Below are positions 16,534-25,019 of a stretch of DNA of 47,447 bases, in pieces. Both the position numbers and the translations under genes were made by a program. Source of the DNA: Azospirillum sp. (GTDB lineage Bacteria; Pseudomonadota; Alphaproteobacteria; Azospirillales; Azospirillaceae); contig JAIXTS010000046.1 in assembly GCA_027483805.1 (NCBI GenBank), forward strand, positions 1-47,447, given 5' to 3'. How positions within the stretch are numbered: the stretch's first letter is position 1; the number at the start of each line of letters is the position of its first letter. Under the pieces are notes generated by a model, which saw only the letters and a program-made list of their open reading frames with translations, was not told the origin of the DNA and ran no database searches.

Positions 16534-16610
16534 GACGACCTCCAGTGTGACGTAGGTCGGAAACCAAAATCTGGAAACCAACCGTCCCCAGGTGAAGGGG
16601 GCATCCACAC

Positions 16611-16722
16611 CATCAGTTCATCCCTCTAATGGCCTGGGGGCATCATCGCGAATGAGCCCGGCACGGCGGACCATCCGCGGGAGACATTGGGTGATCCGGT
16701 GACGGTTCCTGCCGCTGCTACC
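16611..16722. other. Short gene-free stretch
   Basis: About 110 bp between the IS1111-type element and the 148-bp repeat. No ORF, RNA or terminator is evident. Confidence 0.4.
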
Positions 16723-16870
16723 ATACCAGCGGCACGAAATCATGACCGATGGTCAAGCTTTCGTGCCCCTCAATCGCCGGCGCCAGCATCCGCTGGCTTG
16801 GCTACGCCGCATGTGCGGCGCGGCTGCGGTCGCCGCCGTACCGCCGGTCATAAATTATGACCGGTGGTAT
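16723..16870 (+). repeat. 148-bp structured intergenic repeat, left copy
   Basis: This copy matches the reverse complement of 44010-44157 over all 148 positions without gaps, about 136 identical by eye. It holds several hairpins: GCACGAAA (16732-16739) with TTTCGTGC (16759-16766), GCCAGC/GCTGGC, and a palindrome CCGGTCATAA-A-TTATGACCGG next to the stop of the adjacent AerR-like gene. Differences from the other copy keep pairing, for example GCAC..GTGC here against GCAG..CTGC there. The element lies directly 3' of a gene and may act in transcript ends. Confidence 0.85.
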
Positions 16871-17790
16871 CACACGTGACTTGCAAGTTGCATGACGTCG
16901 AGGGTTGAGCGCGTAACAAAATCGGCGCCGATGCCTTTGAAGGCCATTGGTGAGGCGATGACAGCGGGACCGCCGATGGCGATTTTTACCTGCCGGCTTT
17001 TGCGGGTTGAGTGAACGCGGCGCACCACCTCGGAACAGGTCCTGGCTTCATCGACGCGGCTAACAGAAATTCCAAGAAGATCATAGGGCTGGCTGGATAG
17101 ACGTGCGTAGAGCCCCTCATCAACCTCAAGGTCGCTGCCGCCATCGACCACCCAGCCCATGTCACGGAAACAGGATGCGACGATAGAAACGCCGAGGGTA
17201 TGTTGTGCCCCATGCGTGCGGGCCAGAAGGATACGCCGCTGCGTATTCAGATTGACTGACGATCCCGCACCGGCGTGGGAGACATGGTTCACGATCATGC
17301 TGAGCCGCGTGGAGGCGACGGCAACTTGCATAAAATCGGCTTCGTCCGTGCACCAGCGATTGCCAAGCTGCGCCGCGACGGGTGCAAACAGATACACGGC
17401 CAGCGTTCGCACGGGAATGGACGCGCGGACCAGTTCTTCGATGACGCCACGGTGCTTGCGGGGATCGGGGTCGATCAGACAGTTCAACAGACTGATGCGA
17501 TAGCCGATTGCCTGATCCACCCCGGGCATCTGCCGTGCAAGGGGATGAAATTCAGGATACAGCATCAAATCCTCACCATCACCCGCATTCAGGTTCTGGT
17601 GCCCGGATGCCGTGTCCGGGTGGCTGGCGCCGACAATGCTCGACACAGAACCTCTGATCGCACGCTCCAGCATGCGGTGATCACTGGTCCCCAGATGGGC
17701 TTCACCTGCCGTCGATTTTGTCTGTCGCGATTCCGAATGTCCTGCGGCGCTTGGTAAGCCGCTTGGCCGTTTGTTATCTTTGGTGGCCAT
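16870..17790 (-). CDS. B12-binding regulator related to AerR/PpaA (second copy)
   Basis: This 306-residue protein has a low-complexity N-terminus (1-75), a helical B12-binding-2-like segment (LVRASIPVRTLAVYLFAPVA and WCTDEADFMQVAVASTRLS) and a cobalamin-binding-like Rossmann domain from about 190. The QHTLG motif (about 200) fits the His used by AerR/PpaA for B12, followed by FRDMGWVVDGG. AerR-type proteins are light-sensitive antirepressors of PpsR/CrtJ. This is a diverged second copy; the standard one lies beside ppsR at 26453. It sits 125 bp downstream of dxs in the same direction, with a G-rich ribosome site. A role in photosynthesis control is inferred from family and place. Confidence 0.75.
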   Translation of the reverse strand: MATKDNKRPSGLPSAAGHSESRQTKSTAGEAHLGTSDHRMLERAIRGSVSSIVGASHPDTASGHQNLNAGDGEDLMLYPEFHPLARQMPGVDQAIGYRISLLNCLIDPDPRKHRGVIEELVRASIPVRTLAVYLFAPVAAQLGNRWCTDEADFMQVAVASTRLSMIVNHVSHAGAGSSVNLNTQRRILLARTHGAQHTLGVSIVASCFRDMGWVVDGGSDLEVDEGLYARLSSQPYDLLGISVSRVDEARTCSEVVRRVHSTRKSRQVKIAIGGPAVIASPMAFKGIGADFVTRSTLDVMQLASHV

Positions 17791-17915
17791 GTCCCCCCCC
17801 TGGTGATTGGCCTGGGAAGTATGGCTTCCTCATGGCGCGAGATTACCCCACCTCTACGATTCTGCAATTTCTTTCATCGCCGGATTGATACCGGTCATTG
17901 ACACCTTTGTGCTGG

Positions 17916-19823
17916 TCATTCCGCAGCAATGCCCCGGGCATCGGATACCGGTCCCTCACTGCCGGGGAAGGGCAGGGGGGATGCATGCGCCCTGTCGCCA
18001 AGGTCCAGGGCACCAATGACCAGCCGTTCGATATGCTCGGCGTTCAGGCTGGCCATCCTGTACATGTCTTCAGGGGAAGCATGAGCCATGAAGCTGTCGG
18101 GCAGTGTCATCGTCCGCACGCCGCATCGACCATCAAGCATGCCGCGCCCCGCAAGGTGATGCAGGACAAGGGCGCCAAATCCCCCTGTCGCCCCCTCCTC
18201 AATCGTGATGAGCAGGCGGTGCCGCGATACCAGTTCCTCAATGAGGGCGGTATCCAGCGGCTTAGCAAAGCGGGCATCCGCCACCGTCACGGAGATGCCC
18301 CGGGATGCCAATGCCTGACGTGCCGACAGGCATTGATCCAGCCGCGTGCCGAACGACAGAAGGGCCACCGTTGACCCGGTTTCCACCACGCGTCCCCGGC
18401 CGATCGGCAAGATCTTTCCGCGTGCGGGGAGCGAGGCTCCAGAGCCCTCACCGCGCGGGTACCGAAACGCGATTGGCCCTGCATCATGGGCGGCGGCCGT
18501 TGCAACCATGTGGACCAGTTCCGCCTCGTCGCTGGCCGCCATCACGGTAAAGCCGGGAAGGTTCGCCAGATAACCGATATCGAAGGTGCCGGCATGGGTC
18601 GGGCCATCGGCACCGACAAGGCCGGCCCTGTCGATGGCGAAGCGCACGGGCAGCTTTTGCAGGGCCACATCATGAACGATCTGGTCATAGGCCCGCTGGA
18701 GGAAGGTGGAATAGATCGCGCAGAAGGGCCGCAGGCCGCTGGCGGCCAGGCCGGCGGCAAAGGTCACCGCATGCTGTTCAGCGATACCGACATCGAAAGC
18801 CCGATCTGGAAAGCAGCGGGCGAACAGATCGATGCCCGTGCCCGCTGCCATGGCGGCGGTGATGCCGACAATACGGGTATCCTTCTCGGCCTCCGCGATC
18901 AGCGCGTGGGCGAACACCTTGGTGAAGCTGGGCTTCGCACTGGAAGATTTTGCCTGGGCGCCAGTGGCGATATCGAACGGCGAAACGCCATGAAATTTGT
19001 CCTCCGCCTTTTCGGCATGGACATAGCCGGCCCCTTTTCGGGTCAGCGCATGCAGAAGCACAGGGCCGGTAGTATCGCTTTTCAACCGGCGCAGCGTGTC
19101 GAGCAACCCTTTCAGATCATGGCCATCCACCGGACCATGATAGGAGAAGCCCATCTGTTCAAACAGGCTGGTCACGCCCGATGGCGCTGCTTCACCGGTC
19201 CCCGCGCGCGCTGGCGTGGCCAGGTGACCCAGATGCGCGGACAGGGCGCCGGTGGGGGGAGAAATGGACATGGCATTGTCATTGAGGATGACAAAGAGAC
19301 GATGGCCGAGCGCGCCGGCATTGTTGATGGCTTCGAACGCCATGCCGGCGGACAGGGCACCATCACCGATGACACAGATGACATCGCCGACATCCGCACC
19401 CAGTTCCCGCGCGACAGCAAAGCCCAATCCGGCCGAAATGGAGGTGGAGGAGTGGGCGGCGCCAAACGGATCATGTTCGCTCTCCGCCCGTCGTGTGAAA
19501 CCGGACGGCCCGTCCTTTTTGCGCAGCCGCCGCATCGCGTCGCGGCGACCCGTCAGCACCTTGTGGGGATAGCACTGATGGCCGACATCCCAGATCAGCT
19601 TGTCATGCGGCGTGTCGAAGACAGCGTGTAACGCGACGGTGAGTTCGATCACCCCGAGACTGGATCCCAGATGGCCGCCGGTTTCAGAAACGATAGACAG
19701 CGTCTCCGACCGCAGTTCCCCGGCAAGTTCCACCAGATCATCATCCGACAGGATACGAAGATCGGCAGGGTCCTGGATGGCATCCAGCAAGGGTGTCTGT
19801 AAAGGTATGGATAACTGGCCCAT
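17916..19823 (-). CDS. dxs: 1-deoxy-D-xylulose-5-phosphate synthase
   Basis: This thiamine-diphosphate enzyme joins pyruvate and glyceraldehyde-3-phosphate in the first step of the MEP isoprenoid pathway, feeding phytyl tails and carotenoids. It is 635 residues, normal for DXS. Family features are GGHLGSSLG (49-57), [14 protein letters not shown] (80-93), the ThDP motif [13 protein letters not shown] (153-165) with NDNAMS (181-186), the central IGIAEQHA-like [14 protein letters not shown], and [11 protein letters not shown] perfect TGT-N12-ACA site 120 bp upstream suggests PpsR control, tying isoprenoid supply to photosynthesis. Many genomes keep a second housekeeping dxs; that cannot be judged here. 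Confidence 0.97.
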   Translation of the reverse strand: MGQLSIPLQTPLLDAIQDPADLRILSDDDLVELAGELRSETLSIVSETGGHLGSSLGVIELTVALHAVFDTPHDKLIWDVGHQCYPHKVLTGRRDAMRRLRKKDGPSGFTRRAESEHDPFGAAHSSTSISAGLGFAVARELGADVGDVICVIGDGALSAGMAFEAINNAGALGHRLFVILNDNAMSISPPTGALSAHLGHLATPARAGTGEAAPSGVTSLFEQMGFSYHGPVDGHDLKGLLDTLRRLKSDTTGPVLLHALTRKGAGYVHAEKAEDKFHGVSPFDIATGAQAKSSSAKPSFTKVFAHALIAEAEKDTRIVGITAAMAAGTGIDLFARCFPDRAFDVGIAEQHAVTFAAGLAASGLRPFCAIYSTFLQRAYDQIVHDVALQKLPVRFAIDRAGLVGADGPTHAGTFDIGYLANLPGFTVMAASDEAELVHMVATAAAHDAGPIAFRYPRGEGSGASLPARGKILPIGRGRVVETGSTVALLSFGTRLDQCLSARQALASRGISVTVADARFAKPLDTALIEELVSRHRLLITIEEGATGGFGALVLHHLAGRGMLDGRCGVRTMTLPDSFMAHASPEDMYRMASLNAEHIERLVIGALDLGDRAHASPLPFPGSEGPVSDARGIAAE

Positions 19824-19943
19824 TGCGTATCCTCCCGCGCATGAGCATGCGCCCGCAGGTGATCCCTGCCGTCATTCTGTATCGAAGCCCACAGCCTTGC
19901 CGCAGGACGTGTCAGAATTGATTGTCAGAGAAATAGACTGGAG

Positions 19944-19961
19944 TGTAAACTTTTATTTACA
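19944..19961. promoter_or_regulatory. PpsR/CrtJ site upstream of dxs
   Basis: TGTAAACTTTTATTTACA is an exact TGT-N12-ACA with a palindromic, AT-rich core, the known PpsR/CrtJ target. It lies 121 bp before the dxs start and 50 bp after the cytochrome gene's stop. Confidence 0.75.
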
Positions 19962-20013
19962 CATTTGGAGATTTTGGTGCCGATCGGTTTGCCAAGCGGC
20001 ACCAAAGCCGGTT

Positions 20014-20403
20014 TCACTTACGGGGGCTGAACTGCCTGAGATAGGCGATCACATCGATGATCTCCTTATCGGTTTTGAGGCCGGGAAAGGCCATTTTGGT
20101 GCCGGTCACCAGGGTCTTGGGGTTAGGGAGATAGGCCTTCAGCAGCGTCTCGTCCCAGATTTTGCCGACACCAAAATCCACCATTGATTTGGAGTATGTA
20201 TAGCCTGCGACTGTCCCCGGCTGCCGGCCGAACAGCCCCATCAGGGATGGCCCCACCTTGGGCTTGTCATTGTCGGCATTGTGGCACGCCATACATTTGT
20301 TGAAGACCATTTTGCCCGCTGTCGCGTCGCCTTCCTCAGCATGGGCTGTCGTTGGCAGCAGGGTGAGCGCGATGAAACAGACAAGTTTCAGGATTTTGGA
20401 CAT
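20014..20403 (-). CDS. Periplasmic class I cytochrome c (c2-like)
   Basis: This 129-residue protein has a Sec signal peptide ending in AHA (22), one heme site CMACH (37-41) and a C-terminal Met ligand in TKMAFPG (M104). It has the small class I c-type form. Its place inside the photosynthesis cluster suggests it shuttles electrons from the bc1 complex to PufC or the reaction centre, like cytochrome c2. It is transcribed leftward and separately from tspO, with AGGGAGAT in front of the start. cycA would be a likely name, but other soluble c-type cytochromes look alike, so no symbol is given. Confidence 0.9.
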   Translation of the reverse strand: MSKILKLVCFIALTLLPTTAHAEEGDATAGKMVFNKCMACHNADNDKPKVGPSLMGLFGRQPGTVAGYTYSKSMVDFGVGKIWDETLLKAYLPNPKTLVTGTKMAFPGLKTDKEIIDVIAYLRQFSPRK

Positions 20404-20562
20404 GTTGATCTCCCTTTGGAGAAGTGATGGGTCTTCCGATGGATTGAGCAGGAGCAGTCAGTTGGATCTGACTGTGTGACGCCGAACTGACCGGTGAGGT
20501 CATTGCGGATTGTGTCTATTCGTTTAGTGTCTCAACTGCCCATCAGGTCGGAGGAGAATTTC

Positions 20563-21009
20563 GTGGCGGCCCTTGTCTTCATCGGTATCGTTGTCGTCGC
20601 CGCGGCCAGCGGAGCCATTTTCAAGCCCGGTGAATGGTATGAGGGCCTGCGTAAACCGGCCTGGACACCACCAAAATGGGCCTTTCCCGTTGTTTGGACA
20701 CTGCTTTACGCGGCAATAGCCTATGCCGGTTGGCAGGTTTGGACCCTGGCGGGCTGGTCACTGCCGATGGCATTCTGGGGCTTGCAGATCATTGTCAACG
20801 CCATGTGGTCATGGATGTTTTTCGGATTGCGCCGGATGCGTCTGGCCTTGGCGGATATCATCGCACTGTGGGCATCGATCCTGGGTTTCATCCTGACATC
20901 CTGGCCGATCTCAGAAATTGCGGCTCTTCTTTTCCTCCCCTATCTGGTCTGGGTGACAATTGCGGGACTGCTCAATTACTCGGTTCTGCGGCTGAACAAC
21001 CGTGCCTGA
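20563..21009 (+). CDS. tspO: TspO/MBR-family tryptophan-rich sensory membrane protein
   Basis: This protein of about 148 residues has five membrane helices and the family's tryptophan-rich pattern: FKPGEWYEGLRKPAWTPPKW, FPVVWTLLYAAIAYAGW, WGLQIIVNAMWSWMFFGL. TspO binds porphyrins and, in Rhodobacter, damps photosynthesis gene expression under oxygen. The GTG at 20563 is chosen as start because GGAGGAG lies 6 nt upstream; an in-frame start at 20494 would only add a polar tail. It is the one rightward gene in this leftward stretch, and its end overlaps 34 bp with the small membrane ORF on the other strand. Confidence 0.92.
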   Translation: MAALVFIGIVVVAAASGAIFKPGEWYEGLRKPAWTPPKWAFPVVWTLLYAAIAYAGWQVWTLAGWSLPMAFWGLQIIVNAMWSWMFFGLRRMRLALADIIALWASILGFILTSWPISEIAALLFLPYLVWVTIAGLLNYSVLRLNNRA

Positions 21010-21275
21010 CCCGGTTCCCGGGTCAGGATGTCGATGGCATGCGCCATCAACGAGGCGGCCAGCAGGACCAGTATCCAGATCGGGCCCTGTCCGCGAAGGG
21101 CCAGCCCAAGGGCGGCCAGAAGACAGGTTCCAGAGCAGGCGTTGGCGCACAAGGCCTGGAAGCGACGCCGGGGTTCACTGGACCGCAGGGACAATGCCGC
21201 TGTTTCCGCCCAGAGCACCAGGATGGCGAAAAGGCAGATCCAGCCATTGTTGAGCGCGTCAAGCAACAGTGTCAT
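20976..21275 (-). CDS. Small hypothetical membrane protein after bchP
   Basis: This 99-residue protein has hydrophobic segments at about 10-30 and 42-80 (LCANACSGTCLLAALGLALR, PIWILVLLAASLMAHAIDIL) and suggests three helices. Its start overlaps the bchP stop by 17 bp, so it is probably the last gene of the bchG-carrier-bchP operon. The C-terminus overlaps the tspO end. I recognise no family. Coding is supported by position and composition only. Confidence 0.55.
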   Translation of the reverse strand: MTLLLDALNNGWICLFAILVLWAETAALSLRSSEPRRRFQALCANACSGTCLLAALGLALRGQGPIWILVLLAASLMAHAIDILTREPGQARLFSRRTE

Positions 21276-22524
21276 GTCCGCCTGCCCGAATGCCGAACAA
21301 CGCCTTGATATCCTTGAAAAACACCCGGATGTGCGCCAGCGGATCGCGCCGCACCAGCGCCTTGTTCAGATAGGATTCCCAGGTCAGGCGCTGGACATCC
21401 GGGTCGGCGCACATGGCCACGAATTTTTCTCGAAGCCGGTCACTGCGGTACCAGACAGCCTGCATGATGCCGAGGATAAAAAATACGCGGCCATGGGCGC
21501 GCATGAAGCGTCGCCGTGCCTGTTTCAAGTCGGCGGCTTGACCCGTTTTCAAGAACGACTCCACGGCATCGGCGCAAAGCCGGCCGCAAAGCATGGCATA
21601 GTGAATCCCTTCACCGGACGCTGGCGCAACCGTGCCGGCCGCGTCCCCCGTAAGCAGGACATTCCGCCCATTGTCCCACCGCCGCATGGGCTTCAAGGGC
21701 AAGGGGGCGCCTTCGCGCCGGATGACCTTGCAGGCGGCGAGGCCGGCTGCGCCGCGCAAATCCGCCGTCGCGCCCCGCAGATCGTGCCCCTTCACCCCCG
21801 ATCCGCAGCCAACGGATGTATGCGTGCCATGGGGAAAGACCCAGCCGTAAAAGTCCGGAGAAATGCGGCCATCATAGATGACGTCACAGCGGTCGGGGGT
21901 AAAGGTCTCGGCCGCCCCCGCCTTGGGGCTTTCAATAATCTCATGATAGGCGAAGACATAGGGTGGGCGTTTATTCGCGGCAAACATCAGTCGGCGCACG
22001 GTGGAATTGGCGCCGTCCGCCCCAATCACCACCCGTGCGGACAAGGTCTGCGGGGGCGATGCGGGATCGGTGTCGACTGCCGAGAGGGAGAGTTGCAGCG
22101 TGCGGTCCGCACGCTGTTCCATCCCGATCAGTTTCCCCTTGAGCAACTGGGCGCCCGCCTGTTCGGCCCGGCGGCGCAGATAGGGATCAAAGCTGGCCCG
22201 ATCCACCATCCCGACAAAGCCGATATCGCCGATCCGCATTTCCACCGTCCGGCCGGACGGCGCGATGATCCGGGCCGCATTGGCACGGGCCACCAGCATG
22301 TCCTCCGGTATGGCGAAATCCCGAAGGGTTCGCGACGGGATCGCTCCGCCACAGGGCTTGATGCGGTTGCCCGGATCGACCAGCAGCACGCTGCGGCCCA
22401 TCTTGACCAGACTTTCCGCTGCCATGGCGCCGCTGGGACCGCCGCCGATCACGGCGACATCAAATATTGCCGGCCATGCGCTGCTGCCCTCTGTCGGATT
22501 GGACCTTGTCTCGGACGTTGCCAT
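21259..22524 (-). CDS. bchP: Geranylgeranyl (bacterio)chlorophyll reductase
   Basis: BchP reduces the geranylgeranyl tail of bacteriochlorophyll to phytyl, the last step of the pathway. The 421-residue protein starts at 22524 (MATSETRSNP). It has the FAD-binding motif VAVIGGGPSGAMAAE (24-38), then KPCGGAIPSRTL, VIGADGANSTVRR and the second flavin motif LLTGDAAGTVAPASGEGIHY, as in the ChlP/BchP family. Its start overlaps nothing but lies 4 bp after the stop of the PucC-family gene, in the same operon as bchG, the synthase that supplies its substrate. Confidence 0.95.
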   Translation of the reverse strand: MATSETRSNPTEGSSAWPAIFDVAVIGGGPSGAMAAESLVKMGRSVLLVDPGNRIKPCGGAIPSRTLRDFAIPEDMLVARANAARIIAPSGRTVEMRIGDIGFVGMVDRASFDPYLRRRAEQAGAQLLKGKLIGMEQRADRTLQLSLSAVDTDPASPPQTLSARVVIGADGANSTVRRLMFAANKRPPYVFAYHEIIESPKAGAAETFTPDRCDVIYDGRISPDFYGWVFPHGTHTSVGCGSGVKGHDLRGATADLRGAAGLAACKVIRREGAPLPLKPMRRWDNGRNVLLTGDAAGTVAPASGEGIHYAMLCGRLCADAVESFLKTGQAADLKQARRRFMRAHGRVFFILGIMQAVWYRSDRLREKFVAMCADPDVQRLTWESYLNKALVRRDPLAHIRVFFKDIKALFGIRAGGHDTVA

Positions 22525-22528
22525 GTCT

Positions 22529-23914
22529 TTACTCCGCCGCCTGGATGGAGGAAGGTCCGGACCTCGGCATGACGGATGGCATGTGCCGACGTCCGATCCG
22601 CAGGGCCACGATCGTGGAGGCCAGGAACAGCAAGGCTTCCAGGGCGAACACCATGCCGAAGGCGCTGCCATCATTGCCCGTGATCACGCGGCCTGTATCC
22701 AGCGCAACACTGCCCAGAAGGCCGCCAAGCCCGAAGGCAATCGCCTGTGCTGCGCCCCACACCCCCATACGCATGCCGGCATTCCCCGTCCGGCCCAGTG
22801 TGGCCAGTTGCATCATCGTGCCGATGGCGGCGACGGCGAACATCCCGTTCGCAAAGCCCAGGACAAAGATATGCGGGCTGAGGGGCCAATGCGGTGCGAC
22901 CGTGGCGGCCAGGCAGAGAAGCGCCAGCGCAGCAGCGGAGCCGATACAGCCGGTGACGATAAACAGCCGGGGCAGGTCCGGCACCCTGCGGCTGAAGAAA
23001 AAGCCGCCCAGGCCGACCACCGCCATACCTGCGAAAACACCGGCATGCTGGATGCCGGACAGTTGTGTGGACTGGCCCGGTGTCATGCCGAACAGCAGGC
23101 CGGCAAACGGCTCCAGGATCAGGTCCTGGGTGGAATAGGCCAGCATCGACATCGCGATGAACAGCGTGAACAGCCGCGCCTCGCCGTCACGCCAGACCTC
23201 CCGCAGGCTGTCGCTGAACCGTCCCGGCGGGGCCGTGGCGGTCGAAACCGGGGTGACGGCCGGCTTGCGTTCAATGCCCAGCACCGCCAGCCAGGCGATA
23301 CAGAAGGCCACGGCGCCGGTGGCTGCGGTCACCTCGACAAGGCGCAGATGCGAATAGGGCTCCAGCGCGATACCGGTGGTGATTGAGGTGACAATGATGC
23401 CCAGGATCATCATCATCCAGGTGATCGTGGCCGCCGTGGCCCGCCTCTCCGGTGCGGTGCGGGTGGCGATCAGCGCCAGCAGAGAGGTGCCGCTGGCCCC
23501 GATCCCGATCCCGATCAGCACATAGGCGATAAACGCGACGATCAGGCCCAGCGTCTGGCTTTGTGTGAAGATCAGGGTCGTGGCCGACGCGAGCGTGCCC
23601 GCGAACGCCAACAGCGCCAGACCGATCAGAATCCAGATTGTGCGCGATCCACCCGTGTCCGACCGGTGCCCCCAGAGGGGCCGCGAGATCTGCACGCCAT
23701 AATGCACCCCGACCAGCAGCCCCGGAATGATGGCGGCCAGCCCCAGCTCAACGATCATCACGCGGTTCAGGGTGGAATTGGTCAGAACCACGATGGCACC
23801 CAGTGCGGCCTGGACAAGCCCAAGGCGCAGAATGCTGAACCAGCCGAACCCGCTGCCCGGGGTTGCTTTCCGAAAACCGTCAGGGTGGGAAACAGCCCGT
23901 GCCTCAATGCTCAT
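22529..23914 (-). CDS. PucC/LhaA-family (BCH2) major facilitator between bchG and bchP
   Basis: The protein is 461 residues from ATG 23914, which has GAGGA 7 nt upstream. About twelve membrane helices and the family start RLGLVQAALGAIVVLTNSTL, NRVMIVELGLAAIIPG, plus HRSD and TQDLILEPFAG, place it with PucC, LhaA and ORF428/BCH2. These proteins are thought to help deliver pigment into light-harvesting complexes. A gene of this type between bchG and bchP is conserved in purple bacteria. It is a paralogue of lhaA at 36425 (same NRVMIVELG motif). The transported substrate is unproven. Confidence 0.9.
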   Translation of the reverse strand: MSIEARAVSHPDGFRKATPGSGFGWFSILRLGLVQAALGAIVVLTNSTLNRVMIVELGLAAIIPGLLVGVHYGVQISRPLWGHRSDTGGSRTIWILIGLALLAFAGTLASATTLIFTQSQTLGLIVAFIAYVLIGIGIGASGTSLLALIATRTAPERRATAATITWMMMILGIIVTSITTGIALEPYSHLRLVEVTAATGAVAFCIAWLAVLGIERKPAVTPVSTATAPPGRFSDSLREVWRDGEARLFTLFIAMSMLAYSTQDLILEPFAGLLFGMTPGQSTQLSGIQHAGVFAGMAVVGLGGFFFSRRVPDLPRLFIVTGCIGSAAALALLCLAATVAPHWPLSPHIFVLGFANGMFAVAAIGTMMQLATLGRTGNAGMRMGVWGAAQAIAFGLGGLLGSVALDTGRVITGNDGSAFGMVFALEALLFLASTIVALRIGRRHMPSVMPRSGPSSIQAAE

Positions 23915-23924
23915 GACATTGTCC

Positions 23925-24845
23925 TCAACCCAGGGAACTGGTGAGCGCGACAGCGCGCAGGCCAAAGGCGGCCACCATCATGCCGGTGACAAACAGACCG
24001 ACGCCGACCGAGGAATACCAAACGGCAAGACCCACCGGATCGCGCAGGAAACGGCGCATGCAGGCCAGCTGTACGGCCAGCAGGAGCGCAATGCCGACAG
24101 CGTGGAAGGGCAGGTCCCAGGAGACCAGAAGTCCACATGCGGCCAGTTGCGGCAGCGCCATGACGATACAGGCAATCCGCGCCGCCGCCGGGGCACCATG
24201 CAGAACCGGCAGGGTGGAAATATTCATTTCCCGGTCGCCGCGGATCGACTTGAAGTCGTTCAGTGTCAGGATGCCATGCGCGCCGATGCCATAGAGGCCC
24301 GCCATCAGCAGCAGCTTGGTGTCAGGGAACAGCCCCGTCATCGCCGTTGCTGCCGTTATCCAGGGCAGCGTTTCATAGCTCAACCCGACGGCGCTGTTGC
24401 CGATCCAGCCATTCTGCTTGAAGCGGAAAGGGGGCGCGCTATACCCCCAGGCCAGCGCCAGTCCCACCAGGGCCGCCATGAACACAAGCGGCCCCAGCAG
24501 CGCTGCGACGGTTGCCGAGAGCAGGGACATCAGCATGGCAATGTAAAGACCCCACCGTCCCGGCATCCGACCGGAGGGAATGACCCGGTCCGGCTCGTTG
24601 ATGGCATCAACATGCCGGTCGAACCAGTCATTGACGGCCTGGCTGGTGCCGCAGAGCAAGGGGCCGGCCAACAGGATGCCGAGCGCCGCGGCCAGCGCGG
24701 CTGTGCTTAACGATTGACCCGACGAAACCGCCCCGCAGGCATAGGCCCACATGGGGGGAAACCAGGTAATGGGCTTGAGCAGCGCGAGCACCGCGGAGGG
24801 GCCCGGCCAAGCACGCTTCTGTGGATTTGTGTGGGTGATCTCCAT
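23925..24845 (-). CDS. bchG: Bacteriochlorophyll synthase
   Basis: BchG is a membrane prenyltransferase that attaches geranylgeranyl diphosphate to bacteriochlorophyllide a. The protein is 306 residues with about eight or nine helices. The first Asp-rich motif is NDWFDRHVDAINEPDR (72-87) and the second is LNDFKSIRGDRE (195-206), both typical of UbiA-type chlorophyll synthases. It is the first gene of a leftward operon running through the PucC-family carrier and bchP. A PpsR site lies 31 bp upstream of its start. Confidence 0.97.
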   Translation of the reverse strand: MEITHTNPQKRAWPGPSAVLALLKPITWFPPMWAYACGAVSSGQSLSTAALAAALGILLAGPLLCGTSQAVNDWFDRHVDAINEPDRVIPSGRMPGRWGLYIAMLMSLLSATVAALLGPLVFMAALVGLALAWGYSAPPFRFKQNGWIGNSAVGLSYETLPWITAATAMTGLFPDTKLLLMAGLYGIGAHGILTLNDFKSIRGDREMNISTLPVLHGAPAAARIACIVMALPQLAACGLLVSWDLPFHAVGIALLLAVQLACMRRFLRDPVGLAVWYSSVGVGLFVTGMMVAAFGLRAVALTSSLG

Positions 24846-24875
24846 AAGGCGATGCTATGCCCGCCTCAAGGGAAG

Positions 24876-24893
24876 TGTCAATCTCAATTGACA
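24876..24893. promoter_or_regulatory. PpsR/CrtJ site in front of bchG
   Basis: TGTCAATCTCAATTGACA is a perfect TGT-N12-ACA palindrome 31 bp before the bchG start. A second TTGACA half-site follows at 24903-24908, and a TGACAC...GTGTCA pair spans 24904-24930. Several adjacent half-sites suggest cooperative binding. The region is the 174-bp gap after the ppsR stop. Confidence 0.8.
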
Positions 24894-25019
24894 CTATTTC
24901 AATTGACACTTGCGTGGAGTTTACGTGTCAACGCCGCGTGCGCCCGCACATAGCCAAACGATCACCGGAGCTGTTATCGGTCAGCGGACATACGCTTTAA
25001 GGAGCCGGAAAGGGCGCCA

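Larger units (their letters stand above)
15278..16610 (-). mobile_element. IS110/IS1111-type insertion sequence inside an IS30 remnant
   Basis: A 14-bp inverted repeat GTGTGGATGCCCCC (15278-15291) and GGGGGCATCCACAC (16597-16610) brackets the element. Inside are one leftward transposase gene and a long non-coding stretch 3' of it. Inverted repeats near the ends and a 3' non-coding region are features of the IS1111 subgroup rather than IS110 proper. Confidence 0.75.

Noticed and set aside
17791-17915. PpsR site before the second AerR-like gene
   Set aside because: TTGACA and TGT occur but not in TGT-N12-ACA spacing.
20494-20562. Longer N-terminus for tspO
   Set aside because: The extension is polar and the GTG at 20563 has a strong GGAGGAG site.
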